Of a DNA stretch of 64,000 nt, positions 1 through 8,716 are shown piece after piece. Origin of the DNA: Paenochrobactrum glaciei (lineage in GTDB: Bacteria > Pseudomonadota > Alphaproteobacteria > Rhizobiales > Rhizobiaceae); contig NZ_BAAADE010000004.1 in the NCBI RefSeq assembly GCF_039522165.1, forward strand, positions 127,299-191,298, written 5' to 3'. Position numbers and translations under genes: made by a program. Each line of letters opens with the position of its first letter. Within the stretch, counting starts at the first letter, position 1. The notes under the pieces were generated by a model. That model saw nothing but the letters and a program-made list of their open reading frames with translations. It searched no databases and was not told where the DNA came from.

Positions 1-307
1 GCTCCATAATCGTATCCACGCCTTCAGTGTCATACCACTGGCGCGCAATGTTTGAAGCAACGTCGGTTTTATTTTGGTGGTCAGCAGTGACAACCTCAAT
101 CGGCGCACCCAAAACTGTGCCACCAAAATCTTCTGCCGCCATTTTAGCAGCTTCATAAGAGTATTTACCGCCAAAACTGGCATAAACACCCGACTGGTCA
201 TTCAAAATACCAATCTTAACTTTTCCATCTGAAATATCGGCGGCATAAGCACTGGTGCTTGCAGCCAAAGCCATCATGGCAGACATAAAAATTTTTGCTG
301 TACGCAT
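1..307 (-). CDS. ABC transporter substrate-binding protein, branched-chain amino-acid type (3' end outside window)
   Basis: Only the first ~102 codons are present; the gene runs off the left edge. The product begins with a Sec signal peptide (MRTAKIFMSAMMALAASTSA, cut near AYA-AD) and continues with VKIGILNDQSGVYASFGG, the opening strand of Leu/Ile/Val-type periplasmic binding proteins (Peripla_BP_6). A purine-rich ribosome site (GGGAGGAG) lies just upstream of the ATG. It diverges from the LysR gene at 537, so that regulator is a plausible controller. The ligand cannot be told from this fragment; amides, aromatic acids and amino acids are all known for the family. Confidence 0.85.
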   Translation of the reverse strand, partial: MRTAKIFMSAMMALAASTSAYAADISDGKVKIGILNDQSGVYASFGGKYSYEAAKMAAEDFGGTVLGAPIEVVTADHQNKTDVASNIARQWYDTEGVDTIME

Positions 308-536
308 GTTTTCTCCTCCCAGAGATAAAATGGCAGCTCGCCTTAAAGCGTTTTCTTTAAAAGCAAGGCAGAGCTTATGCTTTCGAAAATTTCAGTATGA
401 CCACTCCCGTTCAGCGGTGCCAGACGACTTAAGTTTGAGCAAACGGCGCGTTGACACAAGAGCCATCTCTCATCAGAATGCGAACAGGTTCTGTTTATTT
501 TTGTACAGAACTTTTGGAAAGCGGAGGTTCCCAAAC

Positions 537-1442
537 GTGTCGACAGCCTTTTCCTGGAATGATTTGCAATATTTTTTAGCCGTCGCAAGAACGGGGCAAT
601 TATCAGCGGCAGCGCGTAATTTACGTACTACTCATGTGACCGTCTCCCGCCGCATTGAGCAGCTTGAATTTGCGCTTAAAGCAAAATTATTTGAGCGAAA
701 TCCGCGAGGCTATGAACTTACCGTCATCGGTCGCAGACTGGTTGATACGGCTGAGATTATTGAGGCTGAAGCTGAACGATTGCAGGCACAAATTTCAGAC
801 AGCGTCAGCCATCTGCGAGGGCTTGTGCGCCTGAGTGCGCCGGAGGGAATTTCCAATTTTTTCTTTGTAGAAAAACTCACACAATTTGCGGAAATTCATC
901 CGCATATCAACGTAGAACTCCTTACAATTCAACAGATTATGGCGCTTTCCCGTAAAGAGGCTGATGTTGCCATCACCCTCGATCCACCCAAAGCCGGCCC
1001 TTATATTAATACGAAAATAATCGACTATACGCTGCATATTTATGCCACCCGCGATTATTTGAGAAAACACCCGCCAATCACACAAAAAAAGCACCTGTTG
1101 CAGCATTTTTTCATTGGTTATGTGCAGGATTTAGTCTTCTCTCCCGGCCTTGATTATATGCGCGATGTGTTGCCCGGTTTACGGCCGAATTTCCAATCAA
1201 CCAGCATCAGTGCACAGCTCAAAGCAGCCCTTTGCAGCCGCGGTTTATGTGTACTTCCATATTTTATTGCGCAAGGCTTTCCGCAACTGCAAATAGTGCT
1301 GCCGGATGAAGTGGAGCTTAAACGCGGCTACTGGCTAACGTGCCATAATGATGTAGCAAATGCGCAGCGTGTAGGATCATTGATGACCTTCATTCTTGAT
1401 ACGCTGCGTGCAAATAAGAGCTTTTTCAATCGACGGGGATAG
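537..1442 (+). CDS. LysR-family transcriptional regulator
   Basis: About 301 residues, the usual LysR length. The N-terminal ~65 residues form the winged helix-turn-helix (FLAVARTGQLSAAARNL, then VSRRIEQLE), followed by the periplasmic-binding-like co-inducer domain (LRGLVRLSAPEGISNFF onward). The open frame extends upstream to 255, but I place the start at GTG 537. A clear GGAGG at 523-527 sits 9 bases before it, and the family normally starts a few residues before the helix-turn-helix. Divergent from the binding-protein gene at 307, with a 229-base gap that would hold both promoters. Regulation of that transporter is inferred from position only. Confidence 0.9.
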   Translation: MSTAFSWNDLQYFLAVARTGQLSAAARNLRTTHVTVSRRIEQLEFALKAKLFERNPRGYELTVIGRRLVDTAEIIEAEAERLQAQISDSVSHLRGLVRLSAPEGISNFFFVEKLTQFAEIHPHINVELLTIQQIMALSRKEADVAITLDPPKAGPYINTKIIDYTLHIYATRDYLRKHPPITQKKHLLQHFFIGYVQDLVFSPGLDYMRDVLPGLRPNFQSTSISAQLKAALCSRGLCVLPYFIAQGFPQLQIVLPDEVELKRGYWLTCHNDVANAQRVGSLMTFILDTLRANKSFFNRRG

Positions 1443-1633
1443 TGCCTGTCTGTACTCTTTTGAGCAGCTCTATTAGACTTATTGATAAGCATTAAGGCAT
1501 AGCTGCGCACCAAACCCTAAAACGTCGCGCAATAAAATTACAATTTTTTTGTCAGCAATTCGCTAGAATCACGGGACAGCTGCACTAATCTGCCTTATGC
1601 TGGATTTCAGAGAAAATCAGATCGAGAACGCCC

Positions 1634-2185
1634 ATGACAACTGAGCTTGTATTGCATCATCTTCATACCGGCACAGTGCTTGATCCGCTCTATTACATAA
1701 CGCGTAACGATATTCTGATCGGGCTTGATTTCGGCCCTGTCGATGCTCGTTTGACGACATTATTAAAGCGCCGTTTTGGCAGTGATTTCACACTCAAAGA
1801 GACACAAAACCGGCATCCAATTGATGCACACATCGAAAATTATTTAAACGGCGATCTGCATGCAGGCGAAGATTTAATTGTAGATTGCGGCGGCACACCA
1901 TTTCAGCAGCGTGTATGGACAACGCTACGAACCATACCGGTTGGTAAAACATGGAGTTACGGCGAACTGGCGACAAAACTTGGCACGCCAAGTGCGGCGC
2001 GTGCTGTCGGCCTTGCCAACGGGCTTAACCCCGTGAGCCTTTTTGTACCTTGCCACCGTGTTATCGGCAGCAACGGCACATTAACCGGTTATGCTGGTGG
2101 TTTGGCACGCAAAAAATGGCTGTTGAACCATGAAAAGGCCTTAGAAGATAACGAAACGCCTTCCCTGTTTTCCTTTCTGGATTAA
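1634..2185 (+). CDS. ogt: Methylated-DNA--protein-cysteine S-methyltransferase
   Basis: Suicide DNA-repair enzyme that transfers the alkyl group of O6-alkylguanine to its own cysteine. At 183 residues it is the Ogt/AGT size without an Ada regulatory domain. The catalytic motif PCHRVIG has the acceptor Cys at residue 140. The preceding wing and helix (VWTTLRTIPVGKTWSYGELA, then AARAVGLANG) are the DNA-binding part that flips the base, and the family tail GYAGGLARKKWLLNHE is intact. Monocistronic as far as can be seen; 190 bases separate it from the LysR gene. It is more Ogt-like than Ada-like, but the substrate range cannot be read from sequence. Confidence 0.95.
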   Translation: MTTELVLHHLHTGTVLDPLYYITRNDILIGLDFGPVDARLTTLLKRRFGSDFTLKETQNRHPIDAHIENYLNGDLHAGEDLIVDCGGTPFQQRVWTTLRTIPVGKTWSYGELATKLGTPSAARAVGLANGLNPVSLFVPCHRVIGSNGTLTGYAGGLARKKWLLNHEKALEDNETPSLFSFLD

Positions 2186-2516
2186 TAGACTGGAGCGCTG
2201 CAAAATCTTCGCGCAGGCAGTTTCATCTGAGCATCGGCACATATCAGTTTTTAAACAATCTCCAGATATTAAATTCTATAGATATAATGATGTTTTCTTA
2301 TCAGGCGTAAAGCGTCAAAACAGGCCTGACATCATTATACCTGTCACATAACCTCATGTTTTTACACATGCTTTTCATTGATTAGAATTGTTCCAAACTG
2401 TCGCAGGCAATAAAAAACATTTGCAAAAAGCGATAAAATTTAGAATAATTCTAAAACATTGAGCAGCAGTCTCAACTTTAATTTGAATAGTTATTAAGCA
2501 ATAAAAGGAATATCTC
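2186..2516. other. 331-bp intergenic region, A/T-rich, with iron-type palindromes
   Basis: No convincing coding frame. It holds the perfect palindrome at 2439-2455 (listed separately). About 50 bases earlier is an imperfect relative, TTAGAATTGTTCCAAA (2382-2397), which could be a weaker half-occupied site. An AAAGGAA ribosome site lies just before the ATG at 2517. No terminator for ogt was obvious. Confidence 0.6.
2439..2455. promoter_or_regulatory. ICE-like palindrome (candidate Irr-binding site)
   Basis: TTTAGAA-TAA-TTCTAAA is a perfect 7-3-7 inverted repeat. It matches the iron control element recognised by the haem-responsive regulator Irr in Rhizobiales, as I recall the consensus. It ends 61 bases before the start of the small cysteine-rich protein, which suits promoter-level control. 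Assignment to Irr is inference. Confidence 0.6.
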
Positions 2517-2717
2517 ATGTCAAACTCTGCATCATGTAAAGCTTGTTCTTTTTATGAAGATCACGTTGCAAATACTGCAAAAGTGGTTGAAAGCGCTGGC
2601 CTTTGCCGCTTCAATCCACCTGTATCACAGCCTGAAGCCAACTCCCGTGGTTTGTGGCCAGTTGTAACCGCCAATGATTGGTGCGGTCACTTCTCAGGTT
2701 CTTTCAGCGCAGCTTGA
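2517..2717 (+). CDS. Small four-cysteine protein, unknown function
   Basis: 66 residues, no signal peptide or membrane segment. Cysteines at 7, 10, 30 and 56 (CKAC near the start, GLCRFNPP in the middle, NDWCGHF near the end) form a CxxC-C-C arrangement that could hold Zn or an Fe-S centre. The conserved-looking PVVTANDWCG end resembles small hypothetical proteins I associate with alphaproteobacteria, but I know of no function. AAAGGAA precedes the ATG, an ICE-like palindrome lies upstream and a strong hairpin terminator follows, so it is probably a stand-alone iron-responsive transcript. Confidence 0.75.
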   Translation: MSNSASCKACSFYEDHVANTAKVVESAGLCRFNPPVSQPEANSRGLWPVVTANDWCGHFSGSFSAA

Positions 2718-2732
2718 TTGAACTGAAATATT

Positions 2733-2764
2733 AAAAAAAGGCGGCATTAATGCCGCCTTTTTTT
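2733..2764. terminator. Bidirectional intrinsic terminator
   Basis: Perfect inverted repeat with stem GGCGGCATTAATGCCGCC flanked by an A-run on one side and a T-run on the other. It can terminate the small gene on the plus strand and the TonB-receptor operon arriving on the minus strand. Confidence 0.9.
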
Positions 2765-2810
2765 GCTTTTGCAATCATGATAGTCTGAATGAACAAACGT
2801 TCTTTGATTA

Positions 2811-5800
2811 TCAGAAACGATAGTTCAAACCGATTTTGAATGTATGCATATCCAACGAATTGGAGGCTTTACGTCCGTTTTTAACATTGGACGACCCTGT
2901 ATGTTCCGTTGTTTCTCTGATCGCTTTCTTGCCCGGTTCACATGCCCATTCCCATCCGGCCTGTGAGCATAATGGATTATCAGGCGTAAACATTGGTGGT
3001 GTTTCTTCCCAACCCACCACTTTAGTCGTGGTATGGTTAAGTCCGGTGCCCTCACTGGCAGTTTTGAATTTAAAGCTGTTTTTGCCGAAGTGACTATAAG
3101 CATAGTCCGCTTTCACCGACCAATTATCGCTCAAGGCATATTCAAGACCGCCACCAAGCGTAAAGCCTAAGCGCGTTGCTGATGCTTTTTCAGTAGAAGC
3201 AACAGTGGTCTTCTCACCATATGGGCGGCTCTCATCATGCATATCTGAGACATATTGATCACGCCACTGGGTTTCGCGTGCCAGCGCAAGACCACCTGTC
3301 GCATAGGCGAGGAAGCGATTGTTGAACGCATAGCCAAGCTTTGGACGCAGGCTTGCAGTCCAGTCAATATCATAGCTTGTGCTGGCATTAACATGGCCGT
3401 TTTTCGCCAGAACCGGATCCAGTGCCAAGACTTTTCTTGAGGCGGTCGCATTATAAACTTTGCTCCAATCACCTTCAAAACCAATGACAACACCATTTTC
3501 AAACTGCCAATTATAACCCGCCTGCATCCCGATCATGGCACCGCCAATTTTCAGATCAGCAGATTCACGATTGGCCGCGGTGTTATCTGAGCCATCAAGC
3601 GTTGTGGTCGTGCCTTTGGTATGACTAAACAATCCGCCGGTATGGAAACCTGCGTACAGCCCTGTCCAGTCAATAGCCTGTGGCTGACTATCTGAATTGC
3701 TGGACTTGCCAAACAGACCGGCAAGTGGTGAGTTTAAGCCGCTAAACGTCTGATCTCCGCCAAGTGTACCGGTCAGGCTGGCATAAAATGTCCGTCCAGG
3801 CCCCGGCTGTGTCACCAGTCCCAAAGGATCAACATAGAAGCGATCAAACAGGTTTTCGACACGCACAGCAGCGGTCAGATTATCACTGACCTTATATTCT
3901 GCAAAAGCATCAACAAGCGTATATGGCTTCCAATTGACCATCGAGATGAACTCGGAGGCACCCTGTGCGGTGATATCGCCATGGCCGATTGCACGCGGAC
4001 CAATATGTGAAATACGGCCACCGACTGTTAGTCTCTCTTCCAGCAATTTCTGCGAAAGGGTCAGGTCAATTGTATATTCCGGCTGCACATGGTTGGTGGC
4101 GTAGTCACCATAAAGCGATTTATTTTCGCATGAATTCGAGGTTCGGCAATATTCCACATTAAGGAAATAATTGGCCGACAGATCAGCGGTAAAACCATCC
4201 ACCTCATAGCGTGCAGAAAGCTCAAGACCTGAGAACCGTGCTCTGTCGATATTTTCAATATTGAGGCTTAAAGGTCCGCTCGCTTTCATCGAACGGGAAA
4301 TATAATCTTTTACATTCCAGTTGAAATAACCAAGCTTCAGCATGCCGCGATCATCATCAGCGAAGATGTCGTCGCGCATCAGATTGGTGCCGATTTCCCA
4401 GTTGCTGGAACGCTCCGGTTTTACATCCGCATTGGCTGTCACACTATTGAATGCAGATACAGATTCAATAACACTTGGCGCACGCATGGTGTTGGAATAA
4501 TTGACATAGAATTGTGTGCCATCGAACGGCTCCAGTGTTAGGCCAACAGACGGGCTGAAACCGCCATCATTGGTTTTAAACCCTAAAACACGCGTGGCAA
4601 TATCATCGCGCTCATAAGGGTCAAAGCGATCTTTCGACCAGAAATGCGAATATCGCAGACCTGCATTAAGTGTTGCCCAATCAACCGGCTTCCATGCCGC
4701 TTTTGTATAGACTGCTGCCTCATGGCGTATCGCATCGCGTGCGGAGTTCCATGCTTCCAAGGCTGCAGTATGACGGCTGCCGCGTGTATCTTCACCGCGA
4801 TAAGACAAGCCATAGGTCAAATCAATATCACCATATGCGGTGGTGAATTTTGACAGATTGCTGATATCAGCGCCCCACATGTCGGAATTTGAACCAACAC
4901 GAAAATCGGATGAAAGCCCCAATTGCTCAGGTGTCAGCCCGCGACCGCCACGGATAGGATTGCGCAGCTGCAAATGTGTCCAGTAGAGATTGGTTTTGAG
5001 GTCAAAAAAATCATTCTCTTCCGGGTTCCAACGATATCGTGCTGTCACCGTATCAAGGCTGGTGCCGGCTGTTTGTGCCTGCTGTTCTGACTGACCGTTT
5101 TTACCATTCAAACGCGATGCAAGGCGATCCCCTGCCTCACTGCGAAATCCGGTATAACCAAGCTGCAATGTGTGGTCATTGTCAAAGCGGGCAGTCAGTT
5201 TGGCAAGCCAGGATTCCGTTTCCAGCTGGGTGTTGAGAACCTCTTCACCGCCGCGGTAATTTACAAGACCTTCATTTTCATAATAATTGTCCCAATAGGT
5301 GGTGCCGTTCGGATTGCACACGCCATTCGGGCAATATTGCTGGCGGCCTTTATTCACCGGATCAACAGAAGGCCCATATTTACCGGCATGGTAATTGCCT
5401 TGTTTACGGCGGGCATAACCGGCCAGAAAATCAAAGTCCTCGCCCTGATAGGCACCGATAATACTGCCCGACGCACGTCTTGGCGACAGAGCAGACGGGC
5501 GATCCATACCGGTAGTTGATTCCACCGGAACCGCACCCATCGGATCCCAAGGCGCGAAAGGCCAGAGGAAACCGGCTTTATCACCTGCGTTGGGCGAAGA
5601 AGCATTGCTGCCGATTTCGCCTTTCAGGCGCAGTCCCCAAGTATCGCCGGGCTTAACAATATCTGCCGCGCTCACCGTGCGCATGGCAACAGAACCGGCA
5701 TTGCCCCATGAAGCGCTGTCGGCGCCTTTGTTAATATCAATACCGCCGATAAAATCCGGATCGACAAAGGTTCGGTTGGAAACGCCCTGATAACCTTGAT

Positions 5801-6461
5801 AAACCGTGACGGCATTTTCTGCGCCATCAATTGTAGTGGCAACGCGCCCCATGCCTTGCATGCCGCGAATATTAACATCAATTGCGCCGGCACCGTTGCG
5901 TGCTTCACCCGACATAACACCGGCTGTACCACGGAACATGTCAGCCGGACTGGAACCGCGGTAACGCTCAATATCTTCCGCTGCAATGTAGCTTTTCGCA
6001 CCCGCAGTTTCATAAGGGCTATAAGGTGTTACTTCACCAGCACCGGTCACCACAATCGTATCAAGAACTGTGACACCATCTTCAGAAATATGCGCGCTTT
6101 GCTGCGGCTGCTGTTTGGCGTGAATTGTAACCGTGTTGCCGTTGGAGAAAGAATAAGAAAAGCCGCTGCCTGCCAGCAGTCTTTGCACCGCTTGTTCGCG
6201 TGTCATCGAACCGGAAACCGGTGCGCCGCGCACGGCACCGGCGCTCGCTTCACTGAAAACAACCGATATTCCGGTGATACGCGAAATATCATTCAATGCC
6301 TGACGCACTGGTTTGGCAGGAATATTGAAACTATATTGCTGTTGTGCATTGGCCTGAGCATATGCCGGTGGAACAGGCAATGCCGGCAAAAGGCCGGTGC
6401 CAAGCACCGTTGTCGTCAACAGGAGAGCGGCACGCCCTCGCATCCAAAAGCTCATTTTCAT
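2811..6461 (-). CDS. STN-domain TonB-dependent receptor fused to a C-terminal Omp25/31-like barrel
   Basis: Outer-membrane receptor of about 1216 residues, much longer than the usual 700-900. Order: signal peptide (cut near AYAQA); STN signalling domain (~43-115, IPAKPVRQALNDISRITGI); plug (~150-270, with VNIRGMQGMGRV and GGIDINKGADSASWGNAG); beta-barrel ending near 897 at GRTFYASLTGTLGG. A second domain from ~928 (IDWTGLYAGFHTGG, IGMQAGYNWQFENGVVIGFE) ends in KIGLNYRF, the pattern of Omp25/Omp31 8-strand barrels. MRAPS and NADVKPERSSNWEIG resemble haem-receptor loops, so HasR-like haem uptake is my best guess. I chose ATG 6461 because AGAAGGG precedes it; an ATG at 6530 is in frame. It follows fecI and fecR on the same strand. 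Confidence 0.9.
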   Translation of the reverse strand: MKMSFWMRGRAALLLTTTVLGTGLLPALPVPPAYAQANAQQQYSFNIPAKPVRQALNDISRITGISVVFSEASAGAVRGAPVSGSMTREQAVQRLLAGSGFSYSFSNGNTVTIHAKQQPQQSAHISEDGVTVLDTIVVTGAGEVTPYSPYETAGAKSYIAAEDIERYRGSSPADMFRGTAGVMSGEARNGAGAIDVNIRGMQGMGRVATTIDGAENAVTVYQGYQGVSNRTFVDPDFIGGIDINKGADSASWGNAGSVAMRTVSAADIVKPGDTWGLRLKGEIGSNASSPNAGDKAGFLWPFAPWDPMGAVPVESTTGMDRPSALSPRRASGSIIGAYQGEDFDFLAGYARRKQGNYHAGKYGPSVDPVNKGRQQYCPNGVCNPNGTTYWDNYYENEGLVNYRGGEEVLNTQLETESWLAKLTARFDNDHTLQLGYTGFRSEAGDRLASRLNGKNGQSEQQAQTAGTSLDTVTARYRWNPEENDFFDLKTNLYWTHLQLRNPIRGGRGLTPEQLGLSSDFRVGSNSDMWGADISNLSKFTTAYGDIDLTYGLSYRGEDTRGSRHTAALEAWNSARDAIRHEAAVYTKAAWKPVDWATLNAGLRYSHFWSKDRFDPYERDDIATRVLGFKTNDGGFSPSVGLTLEPFDGTQFYVNYSNTMRAPSVIESVSAFNSVTANADVKPERSSNWEIGTNLMRDDIFADDDRGMLKLGYFNWNVKDYISRSMKASGPLSLNIENIDRARFSGLELSARYEVDGFTADLSANYFLNVEYCRTSNSCENKSLYGDYATNHVQPEYTIDLTLSQKLLEERLTVGGRISHIGPRAIGHGDITAQGASEFISMVNWKPYTLVDAFAEYKVSDNLTAAVRVENLFDRFYVDPLGLVTQPGPGRTFYASLTGTLGGDQTFSGLNSPLAGLFGKSSNSDSQPQAIDWTGLYAGFHTGGLFSHTKGTTTTLDGSDNTAANRESADLKIGGAMIGMQAGYNWQFENGVVIGFEGDWSKVYNATASRKVLALDPVLAKNGHVNASTSYDIDWTASLRPKLGYAFNNRFLAYATGGLALARETQWRDQYVSDMHDESRPYGEKTTVASTEKASATRLGFTLGGGLEYALSDNWSVKADYAYSHFGKNSFKFKTASEGTGLNHTTTKVVGWEETPPMFTPDNPLCSQAGWEWACEPGKKAIRETTEHTGSSNVKNGRKASNSLDMHTFKIGLNYRF

Positions 6462-6619
6462 CCACGCAACCCTTCTCGTATCCATATAAAGAGAGGTGTG
6501 CGGCTGTTTCGCATTCTCATAGCCTCTCATAATAGATCACGGATGAGAGGACGTAAGTACACATCAAAAAAATCAAAATAATTCAAATATTTTATAATTT
6601 ATTGGAAACATCGGGGTTT

Positions 6620-7618
6620 TCACTGGCGTATAACCACAAGACGCGAGCCGACTTCATACATTTTAAAGCCGACAGTTGCCTGCAAGGAAGCCAAGGCTGC
6701 CTGTGTATCATCAAGCGGCAGATTGCCCGACACCTGATAATCAGCAAGCTTTGATCCCATAACAACAATACGCCCGCTATGATAACGGCCGATTTGTTCA
6801 ACCACATCCTGCAAGCGTGAATTATCAAAAATCAACCGGCCATCACGCCACGCAAAAGCATCATCAATCAAAACCGGTTGAACCGTGCTGACACCGCTTG
6901 CATTATAATTGATACTTTCACCGGGCTTTAATTGCGCTTGCTGGGATTGGTCAGCAGATAAAACCGTAACAGCACCGCGCTCCAGATTAACCACGACATC
7001 CTGTTCATGAACTTCGACTGAAAAGGCCGTGCCGGTCACACGCGTTGTGCCTTTTGCTGCACCCACTTCAAACAGTTTGCCTGATTTTTTAACATCAAAA
7101 TAAGCAATACCGCGCAGTAATTCTGCCCGCCGCAGATCGTCTGTCTCATAGAAAGCCAAAGCACTGTCGGCATCCAATGTCACGCTACTGCCATCCGGCA
7201 AATTGATGGTGCGTCGCTCTGCCCGTGCCGTGACATAATCAGCGCTGAAATCCTGAATAAAATGCGGATGATCAAGCCACATATGAACACCGGCCACACA
7301 GGCAAACAAGCTGGCGGCCGTGCCTGCCAATATATTGCGCTTGGTGCGTCGTGCCCGCACCATCTGTACGGCTTCCAAATATTGTTTAAGCTTTGCCGCT
7401 TCTTCACCTGCGACTTCCGAACCCGCCTCATCAGCGCAGCCCCATGTTGCCAGCACTTGCTGATAAGCATGTGCATTGAGGGCACTGGCATTTTGCCAGT
7501 TTTCAAAGTGACGCCGATCAGCCGCAGATGGCTCACCATTCATGCGGGTAAACCAAGCAATCGCTTCCTGATTTATCCGCTTCAGTTCTGCCTGCGGCAA
7601 TGATGTTTCACTTTTCAT
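6620..7618 (-). CDS. FecR-family anti-sigma / signal-transducing protein
   Basis: 332 residues spanning the inner membrane. The N-terminal DUF4880-type segment (AIAWFTRMNGEPSAADRRHF) is the cytosolic sigma-binding part. One membrane helix lies near 95-115 (LAGTAASLFACVAGVHMW). The periplasmic FecR domain follows (RTINLPDGSSVTLDADSALA; LLRGIAYFDV; VTGTAFSVEV). The C-terminal STN-like segment (DNSRLQDVVEQIGRYHSGRI) contacts the receptor. It lies between the sigma gene and the receptor gene in the canonical fecI-fecR-fecA order, 24 bases after the sigma gene. No strong ribosome site precedes the ATG, so coupling to the sigma gene is likely. Confidence 0.92.
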   Translation of the reverse strand: MKSETSLPQAELKRINQEAIAWFTRMNGEPSAADRRHFENWQNASALNAHAYQQVLATWGCADEAGSEVAGEEAAKLKQYLEAVQMVRARRTKRNILAGTAASLFACVAGVHMWLDHPHFIQDFSADYVTARAERRTINLPDGSSVTLDADSALAFYETDDLRRAELLRGIAYFDVKKSGKLFEVGAAKGTTRVTGTAFSVEVHEQDVVVNLERGAVTVLSADQSQQAQLKPGESINYNASGVSTVQPVLIDDAFAWRDGRLIFDNSRLQDVVEQIGRYHSGRIVVMGSKLADYQVSGNLPLDDTQAALASLQATVGFKMYEVGSRLVVIRQ

Positions 7619-7642
7619 CTAAATTTGCTTTGATACCGGCAA

Positions 7643-8140
7643 TTATTCCCGAATGCCTCTGCATGCCATCATGGCACGAGCGACATGTTTTTCAACTGCA
7701 CTTCTTGATATACTAAGTACTTCAGCTATTTCACAATATTTGCAGCCGTGCACCCTGTTCAACAAAAATATATGGCGCGTGCGTTCAGGAAGGCCTCGGA
7801 TAATATCATCCATACGGCGCATTTCATCACGCGGCTCGATAATATCCAAAGGTGTTGGAACCTGAACCGCATATTGCTCGGGCAAAATATTAGCTACATA
7901 TTCAGCACGCGTTTTTTCAGCACGAATATGGTCAGTGATGGCGTTTTTAACGGAACGTCCGAGATAAGCAGCCTCATCGTCCAAAGGCTCTGAGCGGCGC
8001 TCCCAAAGCCTGAGAAAAACGTCCTGCACCAGATCGGCAGCAACAGAGCCTGCACCCAATCGACGGGCGGCACGGCGTAACAATCCGGGCTGTTCGTCCA
8101 GATAAAGCGTTTCGAACTCTTTTTTACGTACAATCATCAT
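7643..8140 (-). CDS. FecI-like ECF sigma factor
   Basis: 165 residues with sigma region 2 (VAADLVQDVFLRLWER, then LGRSVKNAITDHIR) and region 4 (LPERTRHIFLLNRVHGCKYCEIAEVLSISRSAVEKHVARA). It would drive transcription of the receptor gene when FecR relays occupancy of the outer-membrane receptor. Two adjacent ATGs (8140 and 8137) are possible; AAGGTG spacing slightly favours 8137. The 576-base region upstream contains a TGA-N9-TCA motif at 8315-8329, so the sigma gene itself is probably iron-repressed. Confidence 0.92.
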   Translation of the reverse strand: MMIVRKKEFETLYLDEQPGLLRRAARRLGAGSVAADLVQDVFLRLWERRSEPLDDEAAYLGRSVKNAITDHIRAEKTRAEYVANILPEQYAVQVPTPLDIIEPRDEMRRMDDIIRGLPERTRHIFLLNRVHGCKYCEIAEVLSISRSAVEKHVARAMMACRGIRE

Positions 8141-8314
8141 TGCACCTTAAATAGTCACCTTGACACGAAACGACGCTTAATCCGTGCACTTTAAAAATTG
8201 CGTCACTTATTGACAGCTTCAATGTTACTCACATCAAAGCATCTATTTTCTCCAATCACCTGTCACGCAATCGTCAGCCGCAAACATTGATAACCTGAAA
8301 GGCTTAATATTTGT

Positions 8315-8329
8315 TGACTTAATTTGTCA
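8315..8329. promoter_or_regulatory. TGA-N9-TCA motif (candidate iron-responsive operator)
   Basis: TGACTTAATTTGTCA fits the IRO consensus bound by the Rrf2-type iron regulator RirA in Rhizobiales. It sits 175 bases before the ECF sigma gene. The same motif class appears before the other two sigma genes here (38675-38689 and 47430-47444), which strengthens the call. The motif is short and could occur by chance. Confidence 0.5.
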
Positions 8330-8495
8330 TGTTTAGACTGATTAATTACAAAATTTCAAGAGGCGAAAAATAAAACAATTATTTTGCCTCAACCGCTGTG
8401 CCGGATAAATCACACTTTAGGGCTCTCACGCACACAGCTGATGCTGTTGCTGCTTAATTTCATGGCCCTGCTTATATTTTACTGCCCCGTCTTGC

Positions 8496-8544
8496 TTGAC
8501 TCAAAATCGGCCCGTCCATAAGATGCAATTGCAATTCATTTGCA
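8496..8544 (+). promoter_or_regulatory. Promoter with overlapping Fur/Mur-like box for the AhpC-SOD operon
   Basis: TTGACT (8496-8501), a 17-base spacer and TAAGAT (8519-8524) make a good housekeeping promoter. Starting at the expected +1 is TGCAATTCATTTGCA (8530-8544), a palindrome with TGCAA/TTGCA arms like the Fur/Mur boxes of alphaproteobacteria. An overlapping TGCAATTGCA palindrome begins at 8524. Such placement would block RNA polymerase when the metal-loaded regulator binds. Regulator identity is inferred. Confidence 0.6.
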
Positions 8545-8716
8545 AATAGATTCGTATATGTAAGTTTACATTTTTGGGTGGTTTACAAAATGAGCTTCCA
8601 AGTTCCCGCCCTGTTTTTATCCAAACAATTTCAAACGAGATGCGCGGCCACCTATGCCGGTGAGGTGATCAATACCGCATTTTTATCCGGTTCATTTCAA
8701 TACAAGGACATATAAA

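Larger units (their letters stand above)
8141..8716. other. 576-bp divergent intergenic region between fecI and the AhpC operon
   Basis: No credible open frame. It contains a TGA-N9-TCA motif (8315-8329) nearer the sigma gene, and a good sigma-70-type promoter with an overlapping Fur/Mur-like box (8496-8544) serving the peroxiredoxin operon. The remaining ~170 bases between that promoter and the ahpC start would be an unusually long leader; nothing recognisable is in it. Confidence 0.6.

Noticed and set aside
255..536. Upstream extension of the LysR frame
   Set aside because: Would overlap the divergent binding-protein gene and add ~94 unlike residues; GTG 537 has a GGAGG and gives the family start.
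5796..6581. 261-codon open frame antisense to the first TonB receptor
   Set aside because: Lies wholly opposite a well-supported receptor gene, has Cys/Arg/His-rich low-complexity translation and no ribosome site; shadow of the real frame.
8525..8716. Riboswitch in the long leader before ahpC
   Set aside because: No recognisable conserved core or alternative terminator/anti-terminator pair could be drawn.
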